Shown here: positions 8,580 through 17,496 of the stretch, piece by piece | Position numbering within the stretch: the stretch's first letter is position 1 | How the letters are laid out: the number at the start of each line of letters is the position of its first letter | Assembly: GCA_900489925.1 (NCBI GenBank) | Contig: UEHQ01000011.1 | Location: 94,067 to 158,066 of the forward strand | Length of the DNA stretch: 64,000 nt | Direction of reading: 5' to 3' | Origin: Hyphomicrobiales bacterium | Lineage (GTDB): Bacteria; Pseudomonadota; Alphaproteobacteria; Rhizobiales; Rhizobiaceae | Translations under genes and position numbers: made by a program | The notes under the pieces: generated by a model | Databases searched by the model: none | Told to the model about the DNA's origin: nothing | What the model saw: only the letters and a program-made list of their open reading frames with translations

Positions 8580-10277
8580 TCAGGCGCTTTCGCGGAAGTC
8601 GTCGTCGCCGGCATCGGGGCCGCCCATCGACATATCGAGCGCGAAGCCCTTGACGCGTGCCTGCTGGGCCGAAACCGAGCGGGCATGTGTGTTGTTGTTG
8701 CTGCCGAAGGCGGCCTTGGCAGGGCGTGCGGCAGGCTTGGCAGCCGTGTTTGCCGCAACCTTCCTGACGCCGGTCTTGGTGCCTGCGGTATCCACCTTGA
8801 AGAAGGCGATCGAAGCCTGCAGTTCCTCGGCCTGGGCAGCCAGTTCCTCAGACGTTGCCGACATCTCCTCCGATGCGCCGGCGTTCTGCTGGGTTACCTT
8901 GTCGAGCTGCTGGATCGCTTCGTTGATCTGCGAGGCACCGATGTCCTGTTCGCGGCAGGCAGCGCTGATTTCCGAGACCAGTTCAGCGGTCTTGCGGATA
9001 TCAGGTACCAGACGGCCGAGCATGTCGCCTGCATTGCTTGCTGCTTTGACGGTATCGCTCGACATCGCGCTGATTTCAGCCGCTGCCGACTGGCTGCGTT
9101 CAGCCAGTTTGCGAACTTCCGAGGCAACAACCGCAAAGCCCTTGCCATGTTCGCCTGCACGCGCTGCTTCGACAGCCGCGTTCAGAGCAAGCAGGTCTGT
9201 CTGGCGAGCGATTTCCTGAACGATGCCGATCTTCTCGGCAATCGTGCGCATGGCATCGACCGCACGCGAAACGGCTGCTCCACTCTCCTCGGCATCCTTG
9301 GCGGACTGGCGAGCAATCTTTTCGGTCTGCGCAGCGTTGTCGGCATTCTGCTTGATGTTTGCTGCCATCTGCTCCATCGAAGCGGAGGCTTCTTCTGCGG
9401 ACGCTGCCTGTTCGGTCGCACCCTGGGAAACCTGCTCGGAGCTGGCCGAGAGTTCCTGGCTGCCGGCAGAGACGTTTTCCGACGCCGAGAGCGCATCGGC
9501 GACAACACCGCGTAGACGCTCGATCATCAGGTTGACGTTGCCGAGGAGCTCGCCGATCTCGTCACGGTTGGTGATCTCGGCAGTCTTCGTTAGGTCACCT
9601 TCGGCAACTTCGCGAACGGCGGTGTTGGCGCGGGCAAGACCCTTGCTGATCGTGTTCGCGATCCAGAAAGCGGTGACGGCGGCAATCAGCGTAGCTACCG
9701 CAGCGGCAACAATGAGCGTCAGGCGGGTCGACGCGTACTGCTGATCGGCGCTGTCGTCGGCTTCCTGCATCTTCTGCTTCTCAACGACGAGCATGCCGTC
9801 AAGCGCACCATCCATCTGATGAGCGAACTGGCGTGCGTCGCCAACGGAAACAGCAGTGGCGCCATCCTTGTCGCCAGCCTGCAGCAGCTGCCTGATTTGG
9901 TCGTCGGCGGCGATGAACTTCTTGGCGATCGCCTCGATCTCGACCCAGCGGGCGCGATCTTCCGATTCCGCGATCGCGATAACCGATGTCAGCGCCGTGG
10001 TCAGGTCGTTGCGGGCGGTATCGCCGCTTTCCAGCGAACCCTTCAGTTCCCTTTCATCGCGGGCAGCTACGAGGTTCTTCTGCTGGCGGATAACCTCCAG
10101 CTCGGCAATGTTTACGGCCTGCGTCAATTCCAGTCGTGCGGCTGGGCCTGCCAGCAGTTCACCCAGCGTGTCGTTGATCTTGCCCAGGCTAAAGATGCCG
10201 TAGGCAGCGGTGCCCACGAGCATGAGGATAATAAAGGTGAACGCGGTCACCAGCTTTGTCTTGATCGTCAATCGCAT
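8580..10277 (-). CDS. Methyl-accepting chemotaxis protein (mcp2)
   Basis: A 565-residue transmembrane receptor. Membrane helix 1 spans about 8-30, a periplasmic helical sensor about 31-180, membrane helix 2 about 185-207, then HAMP and the signalling domain. Its signalling half differs from mcp1 at only a few positions, and the DNA shares an uninterrupted 80-bp identical stretch (8869-8948 versus 6853-6932). This indicates recent duplication or gene conversion. The sensor half does not resemble mcp1. It ends in [18 protein letters not shown]. An AAGGGG Shine-Dalgarno precedes the ATG at 10277. The gene is 30 bp downstream of cheW. Confidence 0.95.
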   Translation of the reverse strand: MRLTIKTKLVTAFTFIILMLVGTAAYGIFSLGKINDTLGELLAGPAARLELTQAVNIAELEVIRQQKNLVAARDERELKGSLESGDTARNDLTTALTSVIAIAESEDRARWVEIEAIAKKFIAADDQIRQLLQAGDKDGATAVSVGDARQFAHQMDGALDGMLVVEKQKMQEADDSADQQYASTRLTLIVAAAVATLIAAVTAFWIANTISKGLARANTAVREVAEGDLTKTAEITNRDEIGELLGNVNLMIERLRGVVADALSASENVSAGSQELSASSEQVSQGATEQAASAEEASASMEQMAANIKQNADNAAQTEKIARQSAKDAEESGAAVSRAVDAMRTIAEKIGIVQEIARQTDLLALNAAVEAARAGEHGKGFAVVASEVRKLAERSQSAAAEISAMSSDTVKAASNAGDMLGRLVPDIRKTAELVSEISAACREQDIGASQINEAIQQLDKVTQQNAGASEEMSATSEELAAQAEELQASIAFFKVDTAGTKTGVRKVAANTAAKPAARPAKAAFGSNNNTHARSVSAQQARVKGFALDMSMGGPDAGDDDFRESA

Positions 10278-10307
10278 AATAAAAACCCCTTTTTATTCGA
10301 CGACGCT

Positions 10308-10811
10308 TCAGGCGGCGGATCCCGAAGCATCGTGCCGAGCTGAAAAGATTGCCTGCAGGTTAGGGAGAATGATGAATTCCCCTCCTCGCTTGACCAGGCA
10401 GTTGATGTAGTCAGGACGCCAACGCATCCCGACGCTTGGTGGCGGCTCGCTTGCGGTCCTCGCAAGCGTCGTCACCTCGTTGACCTTGTCGGTCCGAAGC
10501 CCGACGAGCGTCGTTTCGCCTTCGATGTCGATCTCGATGACGATGATGCGGCTGTCGATGGTGGCTTCCGTGCCTTCCATGCCGAAGGCCAGGCGCAGGT
10601 CGGCAAGAGGAATGACCTTGCCGCGAAAGTTGATGACGCTGGCGACGAAGGGCTGTGCACCCGGCACGGCCGTCTCCGGCAGCAGGTCCAGGATTTCCTG
10701 AACCATGACGGCCTCGAGCGCAAAGGTCTCGCCGTTCATGTCGAAGGTCAGGACCTCCACTTCATCGGCGTAATTCCAATGATGATCGATCTTTTCGACT
10801 GCCGCGCTCAT
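10308..10811 (-). CDS. cheW: Chemotaxis coupling protein CheW (first copy in the cluster)
   Basis: A 167-residue scaffold protein. The CheW domain begins at about residue 18 (VLTFDMNGETFALEAVMVQEIL), with the FRGKVIPLADLRLAFGM core and TDKVNEV. The ATG overlaps the cheA stop (ATGA), so it is translationally coupled to the kinase. It has an extra N-terminal stretch of about 15 residues compared with short CheW proteins and differs clearly from the second cheW. Confidence 0.94.
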   Translation of the reverse strand: MSAAVEKIDHHWNYADEVEVLTFDMNGETFALEAVMVQEILDLLPETAVPGAQPFVASVINFRGKVIPLADLRLAFGMEGTEATIDSRIIVIEIDIEGETTLVGLRTDKVNEVTTLARTASEPPPSVGMRWRPDYINCLVKRGGEFIILPNLQAIFSARHDASGSAA

Positions 10812-12868
10812 CCTGCCACCCGCATCTGTGTTTCTTGTTGCTGACCGGCGGCCACGAGGTGGCCGACGTCGAGAATGAGGGCAACGCTGCCATCGCCGAG
10901 AATGGTGGCGCCGGAGAAGGTCGCGACGTCGTTGTGCAGCTTGGACATCGACTTGATGACCGTCTGGTGGTCGCCGATGATCTGGTCGACCACGAGGCCG
11001 ACGCGTTCCGTGCCCGTGGAGATGACCACGACCTTCTGATGCACATCCGGCTTGGTGCCGGTGCGGAACAGATCACGCAGGCGCAGGAAGGGAACGAGGC
11101 TGTCTCGCAGCGAAATGAAGCTGCGACCACGCGAACGCAGGTCCTCTTCGAGCGACAGCTCAAGGCATTCCTCGACCGCCGAAAGCGGGATCACGTAGCG
11201 ACCGGAACCGACCCGCACCAGCAGACCGTCGATGATGGCCAGCGTCAGCGGGATGCGGAGTGAGACCTCGGACCCCTGCCCCGGCACGCTTTCGATGTCG
11301 ATCGCGCCGCGAAGGGCCTCGACCGTCTTCTTGACGACATCCATGCCGACACCACGGCCGGAGAGGTTGGTGATGGCGGCAGCGGTCGAGAACCCCGGCG
11401 CGAAGATCAGCTGCAGCAATTCGCTGTCGGAAAGCGGCTGGCCGGGCGAAATGAGGCCGGAGGATTCGGCCTTGGCGCGCACACGTTCGCGGTTGATGCC
11501 GCGGCCGTCGTCCTTGATCGAGATGATGACCTCGCCGCCGGCCTGCCGGGCGGAAAGTGTCACGGTACCGGCTTCGAGCTTGCCTGCCGCCAGACGATCC
11601 TCAGGCGTCTCAAGCCCATGGTCGATGGAGTTGCGCACCAGATGCACCAGCGGATCGGCGAGCCGCTCGATGACCGTCTTGTCGACTTCGGTGCTTTCGC
11701 CCTCTGTCACCAGTTCGATCACCTTGCCGGTCTCGCGGGCGAGATCGTGAACGAGGCGGCGGAAGCGCGAGAACAGCGTTGCCACCGGCACCATGCGCAG
11801 CACCATCATCGTGTCGCGAAGCTCGCCGGACAGACGCTCGATTTCTTCCGACACCGAACGAAGCGCAATATCGGTGCTGGCGCCTGCGAGCTGGCTGAGA
11901 CGGGACTGCGCGATCACCAGTTCGCCGACACGATCCATCAGCTCGTCCAGGCGCTCGGCCGGAACGCGGACATTTTCGGCGGCCTTGGCCTGACGCTGGT
12001 CGGTAGCAGCGGCGGCATCGCGCTTGACGGGAACCGCTTCCACCGGCTTGAACGCCGGCACGGCGGCGGCAACAGGCTGGACCGGGACAACCGGCAGCGT
12101 CGCAACGGCAGCGGTGGGAGCAGGCGTAGCCTTGGCCTCGGCCGCGGCAGGCGCTGCGATTTCTTGAACATCCAGTTCCATGTCGTCCATCACGAAGATG
12201 AAGACGTCATCGATCGCCGAGCGGTCCTGCTCGCTGGTGAGCACGACATCCCAGGCGACGTAGAGTTCAGTTGGCACGAGTTCGTCGAGCGGCGGAATGC
12301 CGGCATTGTTCGCCCGCACGCTGCATTCGCCGAGATCGCGCAGTTCATCAAGCAGGCCCAGCGGATTGGTACCGTTCGCCATCGCGTTCGAAGGCAGGCT
12401 GAAGCGTATGCGCCACGTGGTCTTCTTCTTGGCTTCAGCAACTGGCGCAGCAACGGCAACAGGTGATACCGCAGCAGCCGCACCGCCAGTGGTTTTCTCG
12501 CCAACCGCGGCCTGCAGCTGCGCCAGCAGCTTCTGCCCGGTATCGCCATGATCGGCGTCCGGCTGGTCGACGAGCGCGCGCATATGATCCTGAGCGGCCA
12601 GAACGGCGGCCACGAGTTCCGCCGTTGCCGGCACCTCGCCCTTGCGAACGCGGTCGAATGCCGTTTCGCAATGGTGCGTAAAGGCCGCAAGCGCATCGAA
12701 TCCGAACATCGAGCCCGAGCCCTTCAACGTGTGAAGGCCGCGGAAGACAGCGTCGACAAGATCTTTGTCGTCAAGCTGGTGCGTCAGGTCGAGAAGACCG
12801 GCCTCGATCGTTTCGAGGCATTCCGCCGCTTCGGTGCGAAAGACCGCTACAGGGTCGAGCGTACTCAT
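10808..12868 (-). CDS. cheA: Chemotaxis histidine kinase CheA
   Basis: A 686-residue kinase that phosphorylates CheY and CheB. The HPt domain has phosphoacceptor His46 in FRGLHTLKGSGSMFG. A low-complexity linker (about 130-150) leads to a middle domain that begins WRIRFSLPSNAM (about 155-250). After an Ala/Pro-rich linker come the dimerisation helices, the HATPase (N box LVHLVRNSIDHGLE, G1 IKDDGRGINRERV, G2 GRGVGMDVVKKTVEAL) and the C-terminal CheW-like regulatory domain. The start ATG at 12868 overlaps the cheY stop (ATGA), which decides against the longer ORF. All catalytic motifs are intact. Confidence 0.96.
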   Translation of the reverse strand: MSTLDPVAVFRTEAAECLETIEAGLLDLTHQLDDKDLVDAVFRGLHTLKGSGSMFGFDALAAFTHHCETAFDRVRKGEVPATAELVAAVLAAQDHMRALVDQPDADHGDTGQKLLAQLQAAVGEKTTGGAAAAVSPVAVAAPVAEAKKKTTWRIRFSLPSNAMANGTNPLGLLDELRDLGECSVRANNAGIPPLDELVPTELYVAWDVVLTSEQDRSAIDDVFIFVMDDMELDVQEIAAPAAAEAKATPAPTAAVATLPVVPVQPVAAAVPAFKPVEAVPVKRDAAAATDQRQAKAAENVRVPAERLDELMDRVGELVIAQSRLSQLAGASTDIALRSVSEEIERLSGELRDTMMVLRMVPVATLFSRFRRLVHDLARETGKVIELVTEGESTEVDKTVIERLADPLVHLVRNSIDHGLETPEDRLAAGKLEAGTVTLSARQAGGEVIISIKDDGRGINRERVRAKAESSGLISPGQPLSDSELLQLIFAPGFSTAAAITNLSGRGVGMDVVKKTVEALRGAIDIESVPGQGSEVSLRIPLTLAIIDGLLVRVGSGRYVIPLSAVEECLELSLEEDLRSRGRSFISLRDSLVPFLRLRDLFRTGTKPDVHQKVVVISTGTERVGLVVDQIIGDHQTVIKSMSKLHNDVATFSGATILGDGSVALILDVGHLVAAGQQQETQMRVAG

Positions 12869-13233
12869 CTGCCTAATACCTTCCTGACGATCTTCACCAG
12901 ATTTTCCGGATCGAAGGGCTTGGTCAGCCAACCGGTCGCGCCGGCGGCCTTGGCGCGCGCCTTCAGGTCGGCGTCGGATTCCGTGGTGAGGAAGATGATC
13001 GGAACGCCGGTGTGTGTCGGCAGCTTGCGCAGTTCCTCGATCATCGTCAGGCCGTCCATGACCGGCATGTTCAGATCGGTCACGATGAGGTCGAAGTGCG
13101 CCGACTTGGCAGTCGCAAGCCCCTCCGCGCCGTTGACCGCTTCCGTGACGGAGTAGCCTGCGTTGGTCAGCGTGACCTTCGTGGTCAGACGAATGCTTGC
13201 GGAGTCATCGACAGTCAGAATGTTTGCGCTCAT
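12865..13233 (-). CDS. cheY: Chemotaxis response regulator CheY
   Basis: A single-domain receiver of 122 residues. Acidic pair Asp9/Asp10, phosphoacceptor Asp53 in LIVTDLNMPVMDG, Thr in IIFLTTES, and Lys in LTKPFD are all present. It carries phosphoryl groups from CheA to the flagellar switch or acts as a phosphate sink, as CheY1 does in rhizobia. It overlaps both neighbours by 4 bp (ATGA), with the STAS gene upstream and cheA downstream. Confidence 0.95.
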   Translation of the reverse strand: MSANILTVDDSASIRLTTKVTLTNAGYSVTEAVNGAEGLATAKSAHFDLIVTDLNMPVMDGLTMIEELRKLPTHTGVPIIFLTTESDADLKARAKAAGATGWLTKPFDPENLVKIVRKVLGR

Positions 13234-13559
13234 AGCGTCACCTCTTTATGCAACCAGAATTTTGTGTCGTCGCCGTTGAACGCTTCGATGAAGCCTGCGC
13301 GCTCGAGGACTTTAAGGACGTGTCCCTTGGCCGGAGCACCAAGCGCGAGCGTCTTGTTGGCCGCTTTCGCTTGGCGTCGCGCGGATTCAACAAGCTGAAT
13401 GAAGCTCAGATCCGCTTCGGCATTTTCAGGAATATCAAGAATAACGGAATTGTTACTCGAGAAAGATTCAGTAATTCTCTGCTTCAAATCTGAAACGTTT
13501 CTAATACTTAGAACGTCAGGCAGGGAAATAGAATCAATATATTGTCCACTCGCACTCAA
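13230..13559 (-). CDS. STAS-domain protein, first gene of the chemotaxis operon
   Basis: A 109-residue protein with the STAS (anti-sigma-antagonist-like) fold: a beta strand VILDIPE, then ADLSFIQLVESARRQAKAANKTLAL and the C-terminal LKVLERAGF helix. In related proteins the Ser/Thr after the Asp-Leu can be phosphorylated. The start is a TTG, fixed by a perfect AGGAGG 5 nt upstream; no ATG fits. It overlaps cheY by 4 bp (ATGA). A small regulatory subunit at the head of chemotaxis operons is common, but its biochemical role is not clear. Confidence 0.85.
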   Translation of the reverse strand: MSASGQYIDSISLPDVLSIRNVSDLKQRITESFSSNNSVILDIPENAEADLSFIQLVESARRQAKAANKTLALGAPAKGHVLKVLERAGFIEAFNGDDTKFWLHKEVTL

Positions 13560-13564
13560 CTCAG

Positions 13565-13570
13565 CCTCCT
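13565..13570 (-). promoter_or_regulatory. Perfect Shine-Dalgarno fixing a TTG start
   Basis: AGGAGG on the minus strand, 5 nt before the TTG at 13559. It is the strongest ribosome-binding site in the operon and decides the start of the STAS gene. Confidence 0.75.
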
Positions 13571-13902
13571 GGGACGGAGAAATACTTTTTCGACCTAAAG
13601 ACGAATCTCATGACAGCCTTAACGACGAGTAAAATTCGGTTGTGGTGGAATGCAATTACGACGAGTCTGGACTCCCCGAATTCTTACCCGGGAGAACTTA
13701 TAACGAGGCACACTCACATTGGAAAAAAGCTTTTATAAGCAGCATGTTAACGCGAATAAACCATGTTCGGCGCCGAAAAGGGCCGCGTTTTCATGCTCCG
13801 TTAAGCACAACGCCTGCGAGTCCGGTTCCGTTTACCTGACGTTTCCACACCGCTCCTAAAACTGACGCGGAAATTGCCAGTGTTATAAGTAAAGGAAATA
13901 AC
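13571..13902. other. Divergent control region of the chemotaxis operon
   Basis: About 330 bp without a gene, clearly richer in A/T than the coding DNA around it. It must hold the promoters for the minus-strand chemotaxis operon and the plus-strand gene at 13903. TTATAA occurs three times (near 13699, 13733 and 13883), and GCTTTTATAAGC at 13729-13740 is a small inverted repeat. No clear sigma-54 or standard -35/-10 pair can be assigned by eye. Confidence 0.5.
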
Positions 13903-15639
13903 GTGACAAACGGGGCGACATCGGCACTAACCGCATTTCAGACGTCGGGATCGAGCATCAGCGAGACGCTCGAATCTGCCAGAAGTCAGGTTGAGGCACG
14001 CTTTCTGGAAGGCGGCACCGTGCTGCTGTCGGTGATGGATGTACTCAACCGCCTGTTGAACTCCCTCGACAGCATTTCCAAGGCACTGGACACCAACGAG
14101 TCGAGCGATACGGGCGCGGATTTGCGCTCGACCGTAAAGAGCCTCACCGATCTTCCAGGCGTCGAGAGAGCCCGCCAGGGCGCGCTTTCCTCGCTGGCAG
14201 ACACCGGCTACGCCCTGCGCAAGCACGTCGCCGACATGCAGGAGACGATGCGCTACCTGCGCACCTTTGCCGTCACCGTGAAGATCACCGGCGCCGGCCT
14301 GCCGGAATTTGCCGGCTTCGCTCAGGAAATCCTGGAACGCATTTCCTCGGGAACCGAAGAGGTCAACGGCTTCGCCCGCCACCTTGAAAGCCTGGAAAAG
14401 GACGTCAAGACCGCGCTGGCATTCGGCACCAATATCGCCCTCAAGTACTCGGAGACCGTGCCTGAGGTAGCCAAGGCATTGCATGACGACGCCCGCAAGA
14501 TAGCCGATCACCGCCAGCATCTCGCCGCGGTCGCCCGTGATGTGTCCGCCGTTGCCCGCGGCATCCAGAGCAAGGTGGCTTCTACGCTGTCGGCCCTGCA
14601 GATCGGCGACATCACCCGCCAACGCATCGAGCACGTGCAGAGCACGTTCGAACTCCTCGAAACATTCATGGCTGGCGATGAAAGCGCAAGCCTTGACGGC
14701 GACGCGCGCAAGCGTCTGCAGAACGTCATCCACCATCTGACCGCCGCGCAGATGAATGACATGTGCAAGGACTTCCACCGGGATTCACAGAACGTCGTCA
14801 AGACGATCGCGAGCTTCAGCCATGATACGCAGGAAATCATGCGACTTCGCGACCAGATGAGCGGCGGCGGCGGAGGCAACTTCATGCGCGCCCTGGAGAC
14901 CAGCGTCTCGGCCGCGCACGAGATCGTCAAGCAGGTCGATGCCGCCACGCAGCAGGCAGACCGGGTCGGTCAGTCGACCCTCGGCACGGCCGCCAGACTT
15001 CTGCAGAGCATCGGCAACATCCGCGCCGTCAAGACCGACATTCACTACATGGCCTTGAACACCAACCTGCGCTGCAGCAGGCTGGGCGAGGAAGGCAAGT
15101 CGATCAACGTCGTCACCGCGGAGTTGCGTATCTTCGCCGGCAAGCTGGATGATTCCGCCGACGCCATCGTCACCGGGCTTCCCGCCCTGGAAGCGGCGGC
15201 CGGCAACGTCGTCCCGACCAACGGAAATGGTTCTGGCGGCCTCGCCGAGGATCTGACCTCGGCGGTCAGTAACATTCGCTCCGCTGCCGACACCATGGAA
15301 GATGAACTCAAGATCCTGTCGGAGCACGGTCGTGAAGTTGCCAGCAAGATCAGCCTGCTGACGTCAAAGCTGGACTTCCAGAGCGACCTTGGCGACGTTC
15401 TGGCGCAATGTGCCGACGTGCTTGAAGAGATCGCCGGGGCAGAGATCGCCGATATCTCCGACATAGCCGAAGCCGTCGCTCCGCTCGACAAGAGGATCTT
15501 CAAGCTCTACACCATGGCGCAGGAACGCACCGTGCATCGCGATATCGTTCCAGCGGCTGAAGAGGCGGCAACGCAGGTCGAGGAAACCGCCAGCGCAGCG
15601 GCCGAGGACGACGACCTCTTCGCGGACGCGCTGTTCTAA
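13903..15639 (+). CDS. Cytosolic chemoreceptor-like helical protein with CheZ-like motif
   Basis: A 578-residue, almost wholly helical protein without signal peptide or membrane segment. Residues 236-240 are Asp-Ile-Thr-Arg-Gln in ALQIGDITRQRIEHV. The Asp and Gln are spaced as in the CheZ phosphatase active site (DLTGQ). Residues 376-412 (MALNTNLRCSRLGEEGKS, then VVTAELRIFAGK) look like a worn version of the receptor hairpin tip. A Gly-rich hinge is at 320-325 and the C-terminus is acidic (AEDDDLFADALF). The GTG start at 13903 has AAGGA 6-7 nt upstream. It is transcribed divergently from the chemotaxis operon. A role as soluble receptor or CheY phosphatase is inferred, not shown. Confidence 0.8.
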   Translation: MTNGATSALTAFQTSGSSISETLESARSQVEARFLEGGTVLLSVMDVLNRLLNSLDSISKALDTNESSDTGADLRSTVKSLTDLPGVERARQGALSSLADTGYALRKHVADMQETMRYLRTFAVTVKITGAGLPEFAGFAQEILERISSGTEEVNGFARHLESLEKDVKTALAFGTNIALKYSETVPEVAKALHDDARKIADHRQHLAAVARDVSAVARGIQSKVASTLSALQIGDITRQRIEHVQSTFELLETFMAGDESASLDGDARKRLQNVIHHLTAAQMNDMCKDFHRDSQNVVKTIASFSHDTQEIMRLRDQMSGGGGGNFMRALETSVSAAHEIVKQVDAATQQADRVGQSTLGTAARLLQSIGNIRAVKTDIHYMALNTNLRCSRLGEEGKSINVVTAELRIFAGKLDDSADAIVTGLPALEAAAGNVVPTNGNGSGGLAEDLTSAVSNIRSAADTMEDELKILSEHGREVASKISLLTSKLDFQSDLGDVLAQCADVLEEIAGAEIADISDIAEAVAPLDKRIFKLYTMAQERTVHRDIVPAAEEAATQVEETASAAAEDDDLFADALF

Positions 15640-15642
15640 GGA

Positions 15643-16725
15643 TCAGCGGCGACGACGGAACTTGTTGGCGGCGTCGATCGCCGCCTTCTGCTGATCGTCG
15701 TTGATCCCGAGGTAGAAATCTTCCAGCGCCGGATCAGCGAGGCCGGCGCGGCGCGACAGCACATACCATTTCGCCGCTTCGACAGGGTCGGGCTTGGTGC
15801 CCAGTGCATTGATATAGAGATGCGCAAGCTTGTTCTGCGCAACGACATTTCCGTCGTTGGCCGCAATGCTCAGCCACTGGAAGCCCTTGACGAAATCTCT
15901 GGGCCCGTTGGTCCCGTTGACCAGCCAGACCCCCAGATCGACCTGCGCGGTATCGAACCCGGCGTGCGCGGCGCGTGCCATCCACTCGCGGGCGAGCTGC
16001 TTCTTTTCCTGTGGCAGATCGGGCAGCGCCGAGTAGATCTCGGCAACGGCATACTGAGCATCGGCTATGCCCTGCTCGGCCGATTTCTCGTAATAGGGCA
16101 GAGCAAGCTTCAAGCCTTTCGGGCCAGGATTGTCCGCCGTGAGGATCTGCCCCCAGTTGAACTGTGCCGACGGGTTGCCGGCATCCGCGGCCTTGCGCAT
16201 GTACTCGTCCGCAAGTGCCTTGTCGCGTTTGACAACCCTGCCCTCGATGAGCATCAAGGCGTATTTGAACATCGCCGCAGCATCGCCGCCTTCGGCCGCC
16301 TTGCCGTACCAGAAGGCACCGTTCTTGACATCGCGCCTGACACCCAGACCGCCGGTCAGAAGTTCAGCAACAAGCGTCTGAGCCGCCGCGTCTCCCAGCT
16401 GGGCACGCGGCAACGCCAGATCCATCGCGGTGAGGTAGTAGCCGCGTTGATAGGCACCATATGCCTCGTCGACTGGCCCCTTGTAGTCTTTCTCCGGCGG
16501 CAGATCCGGTAATTTTGCGCCCATTCGGTCGAAGACGCCGACACCGGCTGACGGCACGGTGCCGTCAGCTTGAGGGCGGCCAGTCTTCAGCGCCCCCTGA
16601 GAACCGGACAGTGGCCGCGTGACGACATTGTCGACCGTTTGAGCCGACACGTCATGCGCAATCGCCGCCACGGCAACGGCGGCGACAAAAGTGGAGATGC
16701 GCAAATAACGGCTCATGATCGGCAT
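15643..16725 (-). CDS. Exported Sel1-like repeat protein
   Basis: About 360 residues, with a cleavable signal peptide (VAAVAVAAIAHDVSA then QT) and several Sel1/TPR-like repeats from about residue 60, for example GDAAAMFKYALMLIEGRVV and GNPSAQFNWGQILTAD. Such periplasmic repeat proteins act as protein-binding scaffolds. The start could be ATG 16725 or ATG 16716; the signal peptide fits both. It lies 10 bp after the ThiE-like gene on the same strand. Its stop faces the end of the 13903-15639 gene, 3 bp away. The binding partner is unknown. Confidence 0.85.
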   Translation of the reverse strand: MPIMSRYLRISTFVAAVAVAAIAHDVSAQTVDNVVTRPLSGSQGALKTGRPQADGTVPSAGVGVFDRMGAKLPDLPPEKDYKGPVDEAYGAYQRGYYLTAMDLALPRAQLGDAAAQTLVAELLTGGLGVRRDVKNGAFWYGKAAEGGDAAAMFKYALMLIEGRVVKRDKALADEYMRKAADAGNPSAQFNWGQILTADNPGPKGLKLALPYYEKSAEQGIADAQYAVAEIYSALPDLPQEKKQLAREWMARAAHAGFDTAQVDLGVWLVNGTNGPRDFVKGFQWLSIAANDGNVVAQNKLAHLYINALGTKPDPVEAAKWYVLSRRAGLADPALEDFYLGINDDQQKAAIDAANKFRRRR

Positions 16726-16735
16726 GGGCGGGATA

Positions 16736-17389
16736 TCAATCCTCAAACCGTGGCGCTTTTTCGTCCAAAAGCGCATTGATTTCCGCGACGATTGCCGGCG
16801 CACGCGCCGGCTCCGCAAATACCGCAAGCCGCAGCGCCGCGAACTCGGCGCCGGTCTCCGCGACGGCAAGCGCCGAGGCCGGATCGGTGCCACCCATGAC
16901 GATGCAGGGAATCTCGATCATCGACGCCCACCACTCCGCAAGCGCAAGGTTCTTCGGGTGCGCTTCCGGCTTGATGTCGCCTTCGAGCTTTCCGAAGAAG
17001 ATGTAGTCAGGCCGCTCCTCGCCGATTTCGAGCGCATGGTGCCGATCCGCCGCATTGCCGCCGCCGACGATCAGCTTGTCGGCATATTTGTCGATCGCTT
17101 CGGCGATCTCCGTCGCGGGGCCGGTGAGGTGCAGACCGTCGGCCCTCGAACGACCGACGACGCGGCTGTCACCCGCGATTAGAGCCGCCGCTCCGGCGTT
17201 CTGGATCAGCGGCACCAGCTTCTCGGCATGTTTCTGGAACTCGCCGTCGTTGAGACCGTATTGCGGCACGATCACGGAGGCGACGTCGCCACCCTTGAGG
17301 GCGTCGGCGACGATCTTTGCCTGTTCGTCCGCGTCGGCGATCTCAGGAACGATCAGAACTAGGCGGCAGCGGTTTGCAGGTTCGGCCAT
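16736..17389 (-). CDS. Thiamine-phosphate-synthase-like (ThiE/TenI fold) protein
   Basis: A 217-residue TIM-barrel protein resembling ThiE: ADGLHLTGP near 83-91, the phosphate-loop-like IVGGGNA, DYIFFGKLEGD, and IPCIVMGGTDP. However, the QxR motif that binds the pyrimidine diphosphate and the T-x-TK loop are not recognisable. It may therefore be a TenI-like or catalytically altered relative. It is cotranscribed with the Sel1-repeat gene. I leave the gene symbol empty because enzyme activity is doubtful. Confidence 0.72.
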   Translation of the reverse strand: MAEPANRCRLVLIVPEIADADEQAKIVADALKGGDVASVIVPQYGLNDGEFQKHAEKLVPLIQNAGAAALIAGDSRVVGRSRADGLHLTGPATEIAEAIDKYADKLIVGGGNAADRHHALEIGEERPDYIFFGKLEGDIKPEAHPKNLALAEWWASMIEIPCIVMGGTDPASALAVAETGAEFAALRLAVFAEPARAPAIVAEINALLDEKAPRFED

Positions 17390-17496
17390 GAACTCTTTCC
17401 ATTTGCAGCGGATTTCGCCGCTTCCCGGCCGCTCCGCACTCGTCTTGTGTGAGTAATTCCGTTAGAGGGGGCTGGCAAGGGGAGGATTTCAAAAGC

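Noticed and set aside
6570..10277. mcp pair as an assembly duplication artefact
   Set aside because: The sensor halves and linkers are unrelated and the two copies differ at scattered positions, so this is a real gene pair.
13747..13761. CtrA box TTAA-N7-TTAA in the chemotaxis control region
   Set aside because: The second half reads AAAC; the match is too weak to call.
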